From the NCBI RefSeq assembly GCF_000691165.1, contig NZ_ASJD01000006.1, positions 121,766 through 185,765 of the forward strand: 64,000 bases of DNA, in the 5' to 3' direction. The notes under the pieces were generated by a model. That model made no database searches. It had not been told where the DNA came from and saw only the letters and a list, made by a program, of their open reading frames with translations. Source of the DNA: Bacillus safensis FO-36b. GTDB taxonomy: Bacteria; Bacillota; Bacilli; Bacillales; Bacillaceae. Both the position numbers and the translations under genes were made by a program. How positions within the stretch are numbered: position 1 is the stretch's first letter; the number at the start of each line of letters is the position of its first letter. Shown one piece after another: positions 1 through 8,447 of the stretch.

Positions 1-1144
1 TGCCATCGGTCCATGGGCCGGGTTTACAATCGGCTGGCTTTACTGGTTCTTCTGGGTGATCGTCATCGCCATCGAAGCCATTGCCGGTGCTGCCATTATT
101 CAATATTGGTATGGAGATGCACCTGTTTGGCTCACAAGTCTTATCCTCACAATCCTCTTAACATTAACAAATATCTTTTCTGTTAAATCTTTTGGCGAAT
201 TTGAATATTGGTTTTCATTAATTAAAGTCGTCAGCATCATTCTCTTTCTACTCATTGGTTTTGCATTTATCTTTGGTTTTGGCGGTCATCATACTTCAGG
301 TCTTGCCAATCTAACAGGCAACGGCGGTTTTCTTCCAAATGGATTCAGCTCTGTGTTACTCGGAATTGTCGTCGTCATCTTTTCCTTCATGGGAACGGAA
401 ATTGTGGCCATAGCGGCCGGTGAATCAGCAGACCCAGTCAAATCTGTGACGACAGCCACCCGCTCTGTTGTATGGCGTATTATCGTATTCTATGTCGGAT
501 CAATTGCTGTCGTTGTCACCTTGCTTCCTTGGAATTCCGCAAGTATTTTAACAAGCCCGTTCGTTGCGGTATTAGAATACATTGGTGTTCCATCAGCCGC
601 TCAAGTCATGAACGTCATTGTCTTAACAGCTGTTTTATCTTGTTTAAACTCCGGGTTGTACACAACGTCCAGAATGCTTTATTCATTAGCAGAAAGAGGC
701 GAAGCGCCGAAACGTTTTATGAAAATCAGCAAACGTGGTGTTCCTGTAGCGGCTACAGTCGCAGGTACCTTCTTTTCCTACATTGCCGTCATGATGAACT
801 ACTTTTATCCTGAAACCATCTTTTTGTTCTTAGTCAACGCATCTGGTGCCATTGCCCTTCTTGTTTACTTGGTCATTGCCGTTTCACAATTAAGAATGCG
901 ACGCAAAATCGAAAAAGAAAATCCAGAACAGCTCAAAATCAAAATGTGGCTGTTCCCATACCTCACGTACTTTACCATTTTGGTCATTTGCGCCATCTTG
1001 GCATCGATGCTGTTTATCGAATCCATGCGGCCGCAGCTCATTTTGACGAGTATCATTACCTTTGGTGTACTAGCTGCTTATTTTATCTTTAAACCGAATA
1101 AAAAAGTGCCTGCAAATGCGGCGCTTGAAAATAAACACCCGTAA
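1..1144 (+). CDS. gabP: GABA permease GabP, 5'-truncated by the window edge
   Basis: The frame is open from the first bases (it reads AIGPWAGFTIGW from position 2), so the start lies outside the window. The visible part is a polytopic amino acid permease of the APC superfamily, with about nine hydrophobic segments and a conserved SFMGTEIVAIAAGE loop. As recalled, it is closely similar to B. subtilis GabP, which imports gamma-aminobutyrate by proton symport. cotA follows in the same orientation, the same pairing as in B. subtilis. A strong terminator closes the gene. Family assignment is firm; GABA specificity is inferred from similarity and synteny. Confidence 0.9.
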   Translation, partial: AIGPWAGFTIGWLYWFFWVIVIAIEAIAGAAIIQYWYGDAPVWLTSLILTILLTLTNIFSVKSFGEFEYWFSLIKVVSIILFLLIGFAFIFGFGGHHTSGLANLTGNGGFLPNGFSSVLLGIVVVIFSFMGTEIVAIAAGESADPVKSVTTATRSVVWRIIVFYVGSIAVVVTLLPWNSASILTSPFVAVLEYIGVPSAAQVMNVIVLTAVLSCLNSGLYTTSRMLYSLAERGEAPKRFMKISKRGVPVAATVAGTFFSYIAVMMNYFYPETIFLFLVNASGAIALLVYLVIAVSQLRMRRKIEKENPEQLKIKMWLFPYLTYFTILVICAILASMLFIESMRPQLILTSIITFGVLAAYFIFKPNKKVPANAALENKHP

Positions 1145-1149
1145 TTTCT

Positions 1150-1172
1150 CCCGCTGAAAAGCGGGTTTTTTT
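1150..1172 (+). terminator. Rho-independent terminator of gabP
   Basis: A 6-bp stem CCCGCT/AGCGGG with a GAAA loop is followed by seven T residues, 5 bases after the gabP stop. Confidence 0.85.
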
Positions 1173-1242
1173 ATTTTATTCACCTATTTGGATGTCCGCA
1201 CTTATACTGTATCAAATTGAATTTAAGTGAGGATTAGTCAAC

Positions 1243-2775
1243 ATGAACCTAGAAAAATTTGTTGACGAGCTTCCAATTCCAGAAGTCGCGAAGCCCGTCA
1301 AAAAGAACCCAAGACAAACGTATTATGAAATTGCTATGGAGGAGGTATTCTTAAAAGTTCATAGAGACCTGCCCCCAACCAAGCTATGGACCTATAATGG
1401 CAGCTTGCCTGGTCCAACCATTAAAGCCAATAGAAATGAAAAGGTCAAAGTGAAATGGATGAACAAATTGCCATTGAAACATTTTCTGCCTGTCGATCAC
1501 ACCATCCACTCCGGTCATCACGATGAACCAGAGGTGAAAACAGTCGTTCATCTGCATGGCGGCGTCACACCAGCAAGCAGTGACGGCTACCCAGAGGCCT
1601 GGTTTTCACGGGACTTTGAAGCAACCGGTCCTTTTTTTGAAAGAGAGACTTACGTCTATCCCAATCATCAGCAAGCCTGCACATTGTGGTATCACGATCA
1701 TGCAATGGCATTGACACGACTAAATGTGTACGCCGGTTTAGCTGGGTTTTATTTGATCTCAGATGCATTTGAAAAGTCTTTAGAGCTGCCGAAAGATGAC
1801 TATGACATTCCTTTGATGATTATGGACCGTACGTTTCAGGAGGATGGCTCACTGTTTTATCCTAGCAGACCAAACGACACGCCAGAGGACAGTGACATTC
1901 CAGACCCATCCATCGTGCCCTTTTTTTGTGGAGAAACGATCTTAGTCAATGGAAAAGTATGGCCATATTTAGAAGTAGAGCCGCGAAAATACCGTTTTCG
2001 TATTTTAAATGCGTCCAATACTAGAACTTACGAGCTGCATCTAGATAACGACGCTACAATCTTGCAAATCGGTTCCGATGGGGGCTTTTTGCCAAGACCC
2101 GTTCGCCATCAATCCTTTAGCATCGCGCCTGCTGAACGTTTCGATGTCATCATCGACTTTTCAGCTTACGAAAACAAAACGATCACTCTCAAAAATACAG
2201 CCGGCTGCGGACAGGATGTGAATCCTGAAACAGATGCGAACATTATGCAATTCAAAGTCACACGTCCACTAAAAGGGAGAGTACCTAAAACATTACGTCC
2301 GATTTTCAAACCGCTGCCACCGCTTCGGCCAAGTCGAGCTGATAGAGAGCGTACACTCACACTTACCGGCACGCAGGATAAATACGGCCGCCCTATCCTA
2401 TTGCTCGATAACCAATTTTGGAATGACCCTGTCACAGAAAATCCTCGTCTTGGCAGTCTAGAGGTTTGGTCTATCGTCAATCCAACCAGAGGGACACACC
2501 CTATTCATTTGCATCTTGTTCAATTTAGGGTTTTAGACAGAAGGCCATTTGATACAGAAGTCTATCAATCGACAGGAGAAATCGTGTATACAGGACCAAA
2601 CGAAGCGCCTCCTTTACATGAACAAGGCTACAAGGACACCATTCAGGCGCATGCAGGTGAAGTCATTCGGATCGTTGCTCGATTTGTTCCATACAGCGGC
2701 CGATATGTGTGGCATTGTCATATTTTAGAACATGAAGATTATGACATGATGAGGCCGATGGATATCATTCAGTAA
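1243..2775 (+). CDS. cotA: Outer spore coat laccase (multicopper oxidase) CotA
   Basis: This 510-residue multicopper oxidase oxidises phenolic substrates with reduction of O2 to water and contributes to brown spore pigment in the outer coat. All copper ligands are visible: HLH at 103-105, HDH at 151-153, HPIHLH at 419-424, and HCHILEHEDYDM at 491-502. That gives T1 ligands H419, C492, H497 and M502 and the T2/T3 histidines, at the same numbering as B. subtilis CotA. There is no signal peptide, as expected for a coat protein made in the mother cell. The ATG is preceded by GTGAGGA. In B. subtilis cotA is sigma-K dependent; I see only a loose match to such a promoter here. Confidence 0.97.
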   Translation: MNLEKFVDELPIPEVAKPVKKNPRQTYYEIAMEEVFLKVHRDLPPTKLWTYNGSLPGPTIKANRNEKVKVKWMNKLPLKHFLPVDHTIHSGHHDEPEVKTVVHLHGGVTPASSDGYPEAWFSRDFEATGPFFERETYVYPNHQQACTLWYHDHAMALTRLNVYAGLAGFYLISDAFEKSLELPKDDYDIPLMIMDRTFQEDGSLFYPSRPNDTPEDSDIPDPSIVPFFCGETILVNGKVWPYLEVEPRKYRFRILNASNTRTYELHLDNDATILQIGSDGGFLPRPVRHQSFSIAPAERFDVIIDFSAYENKTITLKNTAGCGQDVNPETDANIMQFKVTRPLKGRVPKTLRPIFKPLPPLRPSRADRERTLTLTGTQDKYGRPILLLDNQFWNDPVTENPRLGSLEVWSIVNPTRGTHPIHLHLVQFRVLDRRPFDTEVYQSTGEIVYTGPNEAPPLHEQGYKDTIQAHAGEVIRIVARFVPYSGRYVWHCHILEHEDYDMMRPMDIIQ

Positions 2776-2828
2776 AAATGAAACCACTCTTCCACTAAAT
2801 GCGTAGAACTTATGAAACTGCTGATTAC

Positions 2829-2866
2829 AAAGGGGCTAACGGACATCCATTCATTAGCCCTTTTAT
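2829..2866 (+). terminator. Terminator of cotA
   Basis: Inverted repeat AAGGGGCTAA/TTAGCCCTTTT with a 14-base loop, 55 bases after the cotA stop. Confidence 0.7.
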
Positions 2867-3048
2867 GATCCATTTCAAAATGGAAAAATAAATCGCATGA
2901 ATCATTCCTTTGAAGAGCGTTCCATACTTAAAAAGTTGACGCAGCAAACCGATAATACTACTATATACCCATTACATCTATCAAAAGGCACATAAGCCAT
3001 AATGAACGAACAAATGGAAAATTGCGATAAAAAACGGAGGAGTTCAAT

Positions 3049-3420
3049 TTGAATGAAGAAAAAGAGACTTGCCAGGTCAAACAAGAAACAGCGGCAGGTA
3101 ACAGAGAGAAGCTTTCAATCCATGAGAACGAGAGCATTCGCTCAAACATTGAACAACTAACCATTGAACTCAGTGAACAAAAAGAATTCAATCACTTCAT
3201 ATTAGATGAAAAACAAAAGGCCATCAGCACATTATCTTCCCTCATCACAAAAGGCGATTGTGAAGAAGACTTAAAGACTCATTTTGAACAAGCATTACAT
3301 ATTGGACTTTCTGTCATAGAGATTATGGAGATTATTAAACACTGTACAAAGGTTGCTGGATTCCCTCACTCCATTAATGCCCTGTTTATCTTTCAGAACT
3401 TATTAGATGAAAACAAATAA
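3049..3420 (+). CDS. CMD-family (AhpD-like fold) small protein
   Basis: The 123-residue product starts at TTG, with a strong GGAGGAG 5-6 bases upstream. The N-terminal 60 residues are polar and probably helical. The C-terminal half (about 75-120, EQALHIG...EIMEIIKHCTKVAGFP) matches the helical pattern of carboxymuconolactone decarboxylase-type proteins. The CxxC pair of peroxidase-active AhpD proteins is absent; only single cysteines are present. No function can be assigned. It stands alone between the cotA terminator and its own terminator. Confidence 0.6.
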   Translation: MNEEKETCQVKQETAAGNREKLSIHENESIRSNIEQLTIELSEQKEFNHFILDEKQKAISTLSSLITKGDCEEDLKTHFEQALHIGLSVIEIMEIIKHCTKVAGFPHSINALFIFQNLLDENK

Positions 3421-3428
3421 AACAGAGA

Positions 3429-3460
3429 AAACGAGATGTCATCAGTCCTCTCGTTTTTTT
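3429..3460 (+). terminator. Terminator of the CMD-family gene
   Basis: Stem AACGAGA/TCTCGTT followed by a run of T residues, 10 bases after the stop. Confidence 0.8.
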
Positions 3461-3591
3461 ATGTTCACTCATACTACCCTTTTTCTTTTCTTCTGTCACA
3501 TAAGTAAAATATGAAAATAGCCCTCGTATCCCTGCTTAAAAACTGATTTTCCTTCTATAAATCCACCATTTCTCCAGCATTTCAAGTGACA

Positions 3592-3630
3592 AAATAAAAA
3601 AACGTCCAGTTATATAAATAACTGAACGTT
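3592..3630 (-). terminator. Terminator of the propeller protein gene
   Basis: On the minus strand a long imperfect stem (AACGTTCAGTTAT/ATAACTGGACGTT) is followed by a T-rich tract just after the stop of the gene at 3635. Confidence 0.8.
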
Positions 3631-3634
3631 TCCT

Positions 3635-4684
3635 TTATCGATTGACAGTGAAATTGTTAACGATTCCGCCATCCTTCTCCCAAGCGGCTTCCACTGTTTT
3701 CTTCTTCATATTGTATTCAAAAATCGTTCTTACCTTCGCCTTTCGTCCGGTGTCATCCTTTAATTCTTTTGCGTTTTTTGCAACACCTAAGAAATAAACA
3801 GACGACCCGTCCGTAGAAAATTGCGGCTGTGCAGCACTTAAAATATGAACATCCTGGCTGTTTTTAACGAGTGTCGTCGTTTTTCCTGTTTCTACATCAA
3901 GCATCTTAATCGAGGATATTTCTTTTTCTTTACGAACCTTTACTTCTGTATAAATCAATTTCTTATGATCTGGAGAAAATGAAATATCATTGATCGTTTG
4001 TGAGATACGTGCAATGCGTTTCCCCTTCTCACCTGTTTGAAGGGTGATCTTCATGGTCGTTGGTTCAGGATCTCTTCCCTTTTCATTCGCTTCATCGGTT
4101 TTTTGATAATCTTCTTTTAAAGAATAATGCTGGATCGCCAAATCATTTGAAGTCGGATCATATGCAAAAGAACTCACCGTATCATCCTTGCTTTTTTCTG
4201 GATACAGCTCCTTCATTTTGTGTGTGTTCAAATCAAAAGACGCGACAAAAAATTGCTCTCCAGAATCCTTGTTATACCTTAGAAATAACTTCTTTCCGTC
4301 ACCAGACAGCCTCATACTGTCGATAGAATCATCACTCGTAAACAGTGTTTTTTCTTCTTCAGATTTCACATTTAATTCCCGAATACTCACCTTTTGCGTG
4401 TCTTCATCCGTATACGTGTAATATAAAACTTGTTTCGTAGAATCATAAGCAATCGAAGGATATGCTGTCAGTTTCTCCGTATGAAGCGCCTGATCATGCA
4501 AGTAATAAGTATTGTTTAACTTTTGATCTGTAAATGAAACGAGCAATTCGTCTTTTGCATCTTGATTTGTTTTGACTTTTCCTGTATGTTTCGCCTCTTG
4601 CCCAGGCTTCATCATGAAGAAAATAACTGCCGCAATCACTGCGACGCCAATGACTGTGATGATCCACCATGTTGATTTTTTCAT
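3635..4684 (-). CDS. Membrane-anchored TolB/WD40-like beta-propeller protein
   Basis: The 349-residue product has a short cytoplasmic MKKSTWW, one N-terminal membrane helix (about residues 7-25) and a long extracytoplasmic domain. That domain contains repeated segments such as SIAYDSTKQVLYYTYTD, SMRLSGDGKKLFLRYN, SFAYDPTSNDLAI, DISFSPDHKKLIYTE and PQFSTDGSSVYFLG, the blade pattern of TolB-like six-bladed propellers. There is no lipobox cysteine. Substrate or partner is unknown. It is transcribed convergently with the CMD gene and lies downstream of ydjM with about 70 bases between. Confidence 0.6.
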   Translation of the reverse strand: MKKSTWWIITVIGVAVIAAVIFFMMKPGQEAKHTGKVKTNQDAKDELLVSFTDQKLNNTYYLHDQALHTEKLTAYPSIAYDSTKQVLYYTYTDEDTQKVSIRELNVKSEEEKTLFTSDDSIDSMRLSGDGKKLFLRYNKDSGEQFFVASFDLNTHKMKELYPEKSKDDTVSSFAYDPTSNDLAIQHYSLKEDYQKTDEANEKGRDPEPTTMKITLQTGEKGKRIARISQTINDISFSPDHKKLIYTEVKVRKEKEISSIKMLDVETGKTTTLVKNSQDVHILSAAQPQFSTDGSSVYFLGVAKNAKELKDDTGRKAKVRTIFEYNMKKKTVEAAWEKDGGIVNNFTVNR

Positions 4685-4757
4685 TGCCTTTCAGACCCTC
4701 TCTACAAGAAAAGAAGCCAGAAAATGAACTTTTCCCGCTTCTTTGCATGCCTATGTA

Positions 4758-5126
4758 TTAATAAGTGTAATGCCCTTTTACGACACCTTTACTTGTTTTA
4801 TACCCAAGTGCTTTGAATGCTTTTGGACTTACGTCTAGTACAGCATTTGGCATTCTGCCTACATCATATTTATATACTGTAATCACTTTATGTGGTTTCG
4901 CTTTTGTTGTCACTCTTAGTTTTGTACCTTTTTTCGGTACGTCAAAGCCCATTTTAGTTGCTGCATCCCAATGACCGAGTTTTTTTCCATCTGCGCCTTT
5001 TTTGCCGACACCATTGTACCAAGTAATATTGCCGCTTACTTTTTTTGCACTTGCTCCATGTGAGAAACTGAATGCTAAAAATAAACTAGCTACTGTTACG
5101 ATTGTCGTGATAAGCTTTTTATTCAT
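4758..5126 (-). CDS. ydjM: Secreted double-psi beta-barrel protein YdjM
   Basis: The 122-residue secreted protein begins at the ATG preceded by GGAGG (bases 5134-5138), not at the upstream in-frame codon that would give 132 residues. A signal peptide runs to about ASA-KK. The mature part (GNITWYNGVGKKGADGKKLG, then DVGRMPNAVLDVSPKAFKALG) is a compact RlpA-like double-psi barrel with the conserved aspartates seen in that fold. It closely resembles B. subtilis YdjM, a cell-wall-associated member of the WalRK regulon. The WalR box upstream supports the same control here. Confidence 0.85.
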   Translation of the reverse strand: MNKKLITTIVTVASLFLAFSFSHGASAKKVSGNITWYNGVGKKGADGKKLGHWDAATKMGFDVPKKGTKLRVTTKAKPHKVITVYKYDVGRMPNAVLDVSPKAFKALGYKTSKGVVKGHYTY

Positions 5127-5158
5127 TAAGAAATCCTCCGTTTTTGGTTTCTGCACTC

Positions 5159-5202
5159 ATTATACATGAAGATGAACCCAGTTATTTTACAGACACATTA
5201 CA
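5159..5202 (-). promoter_or_regulatory. WalR box and -10 of ydjM
   Basis: On the minus strand TGTAATGTGTCTGTAAA (5186-5202) fits the WalR consensus TGTWAH-N5-TGTWAH exactly. A TATAAT -10 lies at 5159-5164. The -35 region 17 bases upstream of the -10 is poor (AAATAA) and overlaps the box, as expected for activator-dependent transcription. Confidence 0.75.
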
Positions 5203-5335
5203 ATTCAAATACAAGTTGACCACTTTATGACCGATAAAGTTCATAAATACTACCATAAACAGCCAGAACATTGTAAGCAGCCCCCCTCCTTCATTTTATA
5301 TAATGAAAGTGAATCAAATTTAAGGAGGAATTTTC

Positions 5336-6010
5336 ATGAAAAAGTGTTTCACCGTTTTGATTGTAAGTTTGGCCTTCGTTTTGATGTTTTCAAGTCTTCC
5401 TGCCTCAGCGGCTAGTCCTCGTCACGGCGCCATTGTGACGCAAACAGATGAAGCCAAATGGTCAGGTATCTCTGCTGATATTGTCCTGCCGAAAACAGCC
5501 ACCATTAAAAATGGCTATGCGGACTGGTATCTCGGTCTCGGCTCTGCTGTTGTAGAGAGCGGTATTTCAAAAACGTCTTCTGGCTATAAGGTTTTTCTGG
5601 GCAGCGGCTCACAAGGCGGCAGTAAATACTGGAACAGCGAATACGATACAAGTATTAAAGATGGCGCACGGGTCAACTTAAAGCTCATCAACAATGGTGA
5701 TGGCACGGTGTCACTATATGTCAATGGGAAATTGCGCTATAAGCAGCCTGTTTACAACCCTAGCCGTCTGAAAAACCTTGATGTTGTCAAAATGGTACAT
5801 GGCGTACAGGATAATGGAACAAACAGCTATTCACAAGCAAGCTTTTCGAATGTACAGCTTCGTGCAAATACATCAGGAAGTGTCTATAAAAATTGGGACG
5901 GGTCAATCAAATCGTCACTTTTACGTAAAAATTTAGAATCCGGTGCCGCAGCTCCTAAATTCACCGTCATTTCTTCTATCCCATTAAGTACAAGCCTTTC
6001 AGCACAATAA
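5336..6010 (+). CDS. Secreted YrpD-like protein
   Basis: The 224-residue protein has a typical Sec signal peptide (MKKCFTVLIVSLAFVLMFSS...ASA-AS, cleavage near residue 26). The mature part is rich in G, S, N, Y and W, with predicted strands (WYLGLGSAVVESGI, VNLKLINNGDGTVSLYVNGK) suggesting a lectin-like beta-sandwich. I recognise similarity to B. subtilis YrpD, of unknown function. The RBS is AAGGAGGAA, with a TATAAT-type -10 about 40 bases upstream. It is divergent from ydjM. Confidence 0.6.
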   Translation: MKKCFTVLIVSLAFVLMFSSLPASAASPRHGAIVTQTDEAKWSGISADIVLPKTATIKNGYADWYLGLGSAVVESGISKTSSGYKVFLGSGSQGGSKYWNSEYDTSIKDGARVNLKLINNGDGTVSLYVNGKLRYKQPVYNPSRLKNLDVVKMVHGVQDNGTNSYSQASFSNVQLRANTSGSVYKNWDGSIKSSLLRKNLESGAAAPKFTVISSIPLSTSLSAQ

Positions 6011-6011
6011 G

Positions 6012-6043
6012 AAAAAAGCACCCTCCATTGGGTGCTTTTTATT
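6012..6043 (+). terminator. Terminator of the yrpD-like gene
   Basis: Perfect stem AAAAAGCACCC/GGGTGCTTTTT just after the stop codon. Confidence 0.85.
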
Positions 6044-6134
6044 GTTCACAGCTTATCAACACTTCTCTTTTAATCAAAACAAGGATTCGTGGTAACATAA
6101 ACATACAACATTCGACGAAAAAAGGAGAACGAAC

Positions 6135-6602
6135 GTGAAAAAAAGTCTACTTGTTTTCATGAGTCTAGTTGCAAGTCTCTCCATTCTAGCAGCTTGCTCA
6201 AATACGACAAAAGAACAAAAACCAGAATCTAAAGCACTTCCAACGATTAATGAACGCATTCAAAAGGAAACGAAAGAAGTGATGGAGCAGTCTAAGCTCA
6301 TCAAAGACACTGACATCACCGTTGATCAAAAGAAAAAAATCATTTCTTTAAACGTAACGGCTTCCTCTGATACCAATAGTGATTACGCTGAAGTCATCGG
6401 TTTAAACTTTGCAAAAACGCTGGCCATTGGAGCATCAACTGAAAAAGAAAACAATCTGCATAAACCTGAAAATGACAGCCTCGGCGCCCTCTATTCCTTT
6501 TATGACCTAAACATCACCGTGAAACAAGAAAACGGCAAGGTGCTGGCAAAGGGAACGAAAAAAACAAATGAAACAAAAATCACTTGGGAGAGAGCCCAAT
6601 AA
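6135..6602 (+). CDS. Small lipoprotein of unknown function
   Basis: The 155-residue product starts at GTG with AAAGGAGAA upstream. Residues 1-21 form a lipoprotein signal ending in lipobox LAAC (cysteine 21), followed by a polar linker and a mixed alpha/beta domain (TDITVDQKKKIISLNVTASS, LYSFYDLNITVKQENG). No family is recognised. It is a single-gene unit with its own terminator. Confidence 0.75.
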   Translation: MKKSLLVFMSLVASLSILAACSNTTKEQKPESKALPTINERIQKETKEVMEQSKLIKDTDITVDQKKKIISLNVTASSDTNSDYAEVIGLNFAKTLAIGASTEKENNLHKPENDSLGALYSFYDLNITVKQENGKVLAKGTKKTNETKITWERAQ

Positions 6603-6608
6603 TTGGAC

Positions 6609-6642
6609 AAGAAAATCCTTTATGGATTTTCTTGTTTTTTTT
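6609..6642 (+). terminator. Terminator of the lipoprotein gene
   Basis: Stem AAGAAAATCC/GGATTTTCTT followed by eight T residues. Confidence 0.85.
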
Positions 6643-6740
6643 AACAAAACTATTAACTTTATGAAAAGAATGCCGATTAGTAAGATTGTGTTGGTTCTTA
6701 AGTACCAATAATTCTTATTTACATATCGGAGGAAAGTATC

Positions 6741-7091
6741 ATGAAAAGAACAACTGAATTTGTTTTAGGTTTAATTGGAGGTATTTTTGGATTTTTCGGC
6801 GCAATGTTCGCTCTTGCTTTCGGAGGAATCGATGCAGCATTTAGCGATTCAGGCACGAGTGAAATTACAGGATTAGGCTGGGCAGCAATGCTTTTCTCTA
6901 TTCTTGCCATTGTCTCATCTGTCATTGTAAAGAAAAAAGCAAAGCTTGGTGGAATTTTATTATTAGTATCTGCTGTAGGCGGCATTATTTCTATTTCTAT
7001 GTTCTTCATCCTTCCAGCTGTATTAATCATCATTGCAGGCTGCATGGGCGTGTTTAGAAAAGAGCCTGTCGTCAATAACACAACTGCATAA
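6741..7091 (+). CDS. DUF4064-type four-helix membrane protein
   Basis: The 116-residue, very hydrophobic product begins MKRTTEFVLGLIGGIFG and has about four membrane segments: 8-30, 47-65, 70-84 and 86-105. A short polar linker (KKKAK) lies near residue 70. The pattern is that of DUF4064 proteins common in Bacillus. The RBS GGAGGAAAG sits 4-5 bases before the ATG. Function is unknown. Confidence 0.75.
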   Translation: MKRTTEFVLGLIGGIFGFFGAMFALAFGGIDAAFSDSGTSEITGLGWAAMLFSILAIVSSVIVKKKAKLGGILLLVSAVGGIISISMFFILPAVLIIIAGCMGVFRKEPVVNNTTA

Positions 7092-7103
7092 AAATAGAGA
7101 ATA

Positions 7104-7135
7104 AAGCTTGTAGAGATTGCTCTACAAGCCTTTTC
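7104..7135. terminator. Bidirectional terminator
   Basis: Perfect 10-bp stem GCTTGTAGAG/CTCTACAAGC with loop ATTG between converging genes. T-rich sequence follows in both directions. It overlaps the last codons of the minus-strand gene at 7122. Confidence 0.75.
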
Positions 7136-7556
7136 TCTCTACTCTTTGTAATTCATATTGAATGGCATCAACTAACTCTATTATGTTTTCATCTGTCCAA
7201 AGATCCAACATAAATAATATATCATTCACCATGTGTGACAAATCTTCTTGGCTCATCAATTCTTCTTTGTAAGCAGGGACAACAAAGAAATAGAGTAGAT
7301 CAGCCAATTCAAGAACGACACGTACATCTTTTTCATCCATGATGGCTTTATGCAAAGAATGAATCAGCCATTTGAGGTCTTCATGAATTTCAATAGGAAC
7401 ATACATCAATTGGTGTATTTCATCGGTATCCCTCTCACTTAGAATCCTCTCAGCAGATTCCTTTGAAAGAGCCCCAACTGTATTTGAAGATATATTCAGA
7501 AACAAGAATTCATGTTGATCCTCTCTATTAACCGTCTTGATTGACGAACCTTCCAT
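7122..7556 (-). CDS. Hypothetical acidic helical protein
   Basis: The ATG at 7556 gives 144 residues and has GGGAGTG 7 bases upstream; an in-frame TTG five codons earlier is less likely because it would use that RBS sequence as codons. The protein is acidic and mostly helical (EIHEDLKWLIHSLHKAIMDEKDVRVVLELADLLYFFV), with no signal or membrane segment. Such proteins resemble immunity-type proteins in size and charge, but no family is recognised. Confidence 0.6.
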   Translation of the reverse strand: MEGSSIKTVNREDQHEFLFLNISSNTVGALSKESAERILSERDTDEIHQLMYVPIEIHEDLKWLIHSLHKAIMDEKDVRVVLELADLLYFFVVPAYKEELMSQEDLSHMVNDILFMLDLWTDENIIELVDAIQYELQRVERKGL

Positions 7557-7800
7557 CTCAATCACTCCCAATCCCTTATAATAATTCTATTATAAGGAAA
7601 TTCAAGTTCGTTTTAAGTCACAAGAAGTGGATTTTATGTAATTTTAAGCTAACTGGTTTATAAAAAACACTCCAAAACAATTATTTTCTATTTTTATCAT
7701 TTTTTGTTGATTTACAAGTACTTTTATCCTATTATAATAGTCATGATCAATATATAAGCACAGGACGCTTATATAAATTAAACAAAAGGGGATTTTCATT

Positions 7801-8337
7801 TTGAAGAAATTCTATGCTTTATTTTTAGCTTTAGGGCTAACATTTACACTGGCTGCTTGCGGCTCAACAGAAGATGTGTCTACAGGTGCATCTAAAGAAA
7901 AAGAGTCTACAAGCACAAAAACACAATCAAAAAACAAAAAAGACGATGGTTCAAAGAAAATAAATGCGAGCAAACACAAAACAACTGCTCAAGGAATGAA
8001 AGTAAACCTTGGCGAGATTAAAATTATGAAGGATAGAATCAATGTTGGGATGAATATCGAAAATACGACAGATAAAGTTCTAAACTTCTATCCAGATCAA
8101 GGTAAAGTTGTAGCTGGAAGCATGCAATTAGATGCCAATATGTTTATGACTGATGGTGATATTGGTGGCGAAGTTGAAGGTGGCGTTAAACAAGATGGTG
8201 TTATTCAATTCTTAGCTCCTGAGGGCAAAGAGATCAACATTAAAAATATCAAAGAATTAAAGCTGAAATTTGGAAATGTCACAACTGACGATTACATGAA
8301 TAGTAAAGATGTAACCTTCACAGTTAAAGTAAAATAA
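7801..8337 (+). CDS. DUF4352-type lipoprotein (host copy)
   Basis: The 178-residue product starts at TTG with AAAAGGGG upstream. The lipoprotein signal MKKFYALFLALGLTFTLAAC puts the lipidated cysteine at residue 20. A low-complexity K/S/T/N linker (to about 65) precedes an immunoglobulin-like domain (KVNLGEIKIMKDRINVGMNIENTTDKVLNF) typical of DUF4352/TcaA-like extracellular domains. The signal peptide nearly matches that of the prophage gene at 48756. Function unknown. Confidence 0.7.
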   Translation: MKKFYALFLALGLTFTLAACGSTEDVSTGASKEKESTSTKTQSKNKKDDGSKKINASKHKTTAQGMKVNLGEIKIMKDRINVGMNIENTTDKVLNFYPDQGKVVAGSMQLDANMFMTDGDIGGEVEGGVKQDGVIQFLAPEGKEINIKNIKELKLKFGNVTTDDYMNSKDVTFTVKVK

Positions 8338-8348
8338 TTTGTTTCATT

Positions 8349-8378
8349 AAAGCCCTTGAATGATGAGGGCTTTTTTAT
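8349..8378 (+). terminator. Terminator of the DUF4352 gene
   Basis: Stem AGCCCT/AGGGCT with a following T run. Confidence 0.8.
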
Positions 8379-8387
8379 TTATCATCA

Positions 8388-8418
8388 CAAAAAAACACTT
8401 TCCTAGAAGAAAGTGTTT
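8388..8418 (-). terminator. Terminator of the paiA-paiB unit
   Basis: Stem AAACACTTTC/GAAAGTGTTT, followed on the minus strand by a run of T residues, 30 bases after the paiB stop. Confidence 0.8.
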
Positions 8419-8447
8419 AAGTAACGTTCTCATTCATTTTTAGCGCT

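Noticed and set aside
7556..7571. TTG start at 7571 for the hypothetical gene
   Set aside because: The ATG at 7556 has the GGGAGTG ribosome site immediately upstream, which the longer frame would use as codons.
7801..8337. Host DUF4352 gene as part of the prophage
   Set aside because: It lies left of attL and is separated from it by paiAB and the marR gene, which are host genes.
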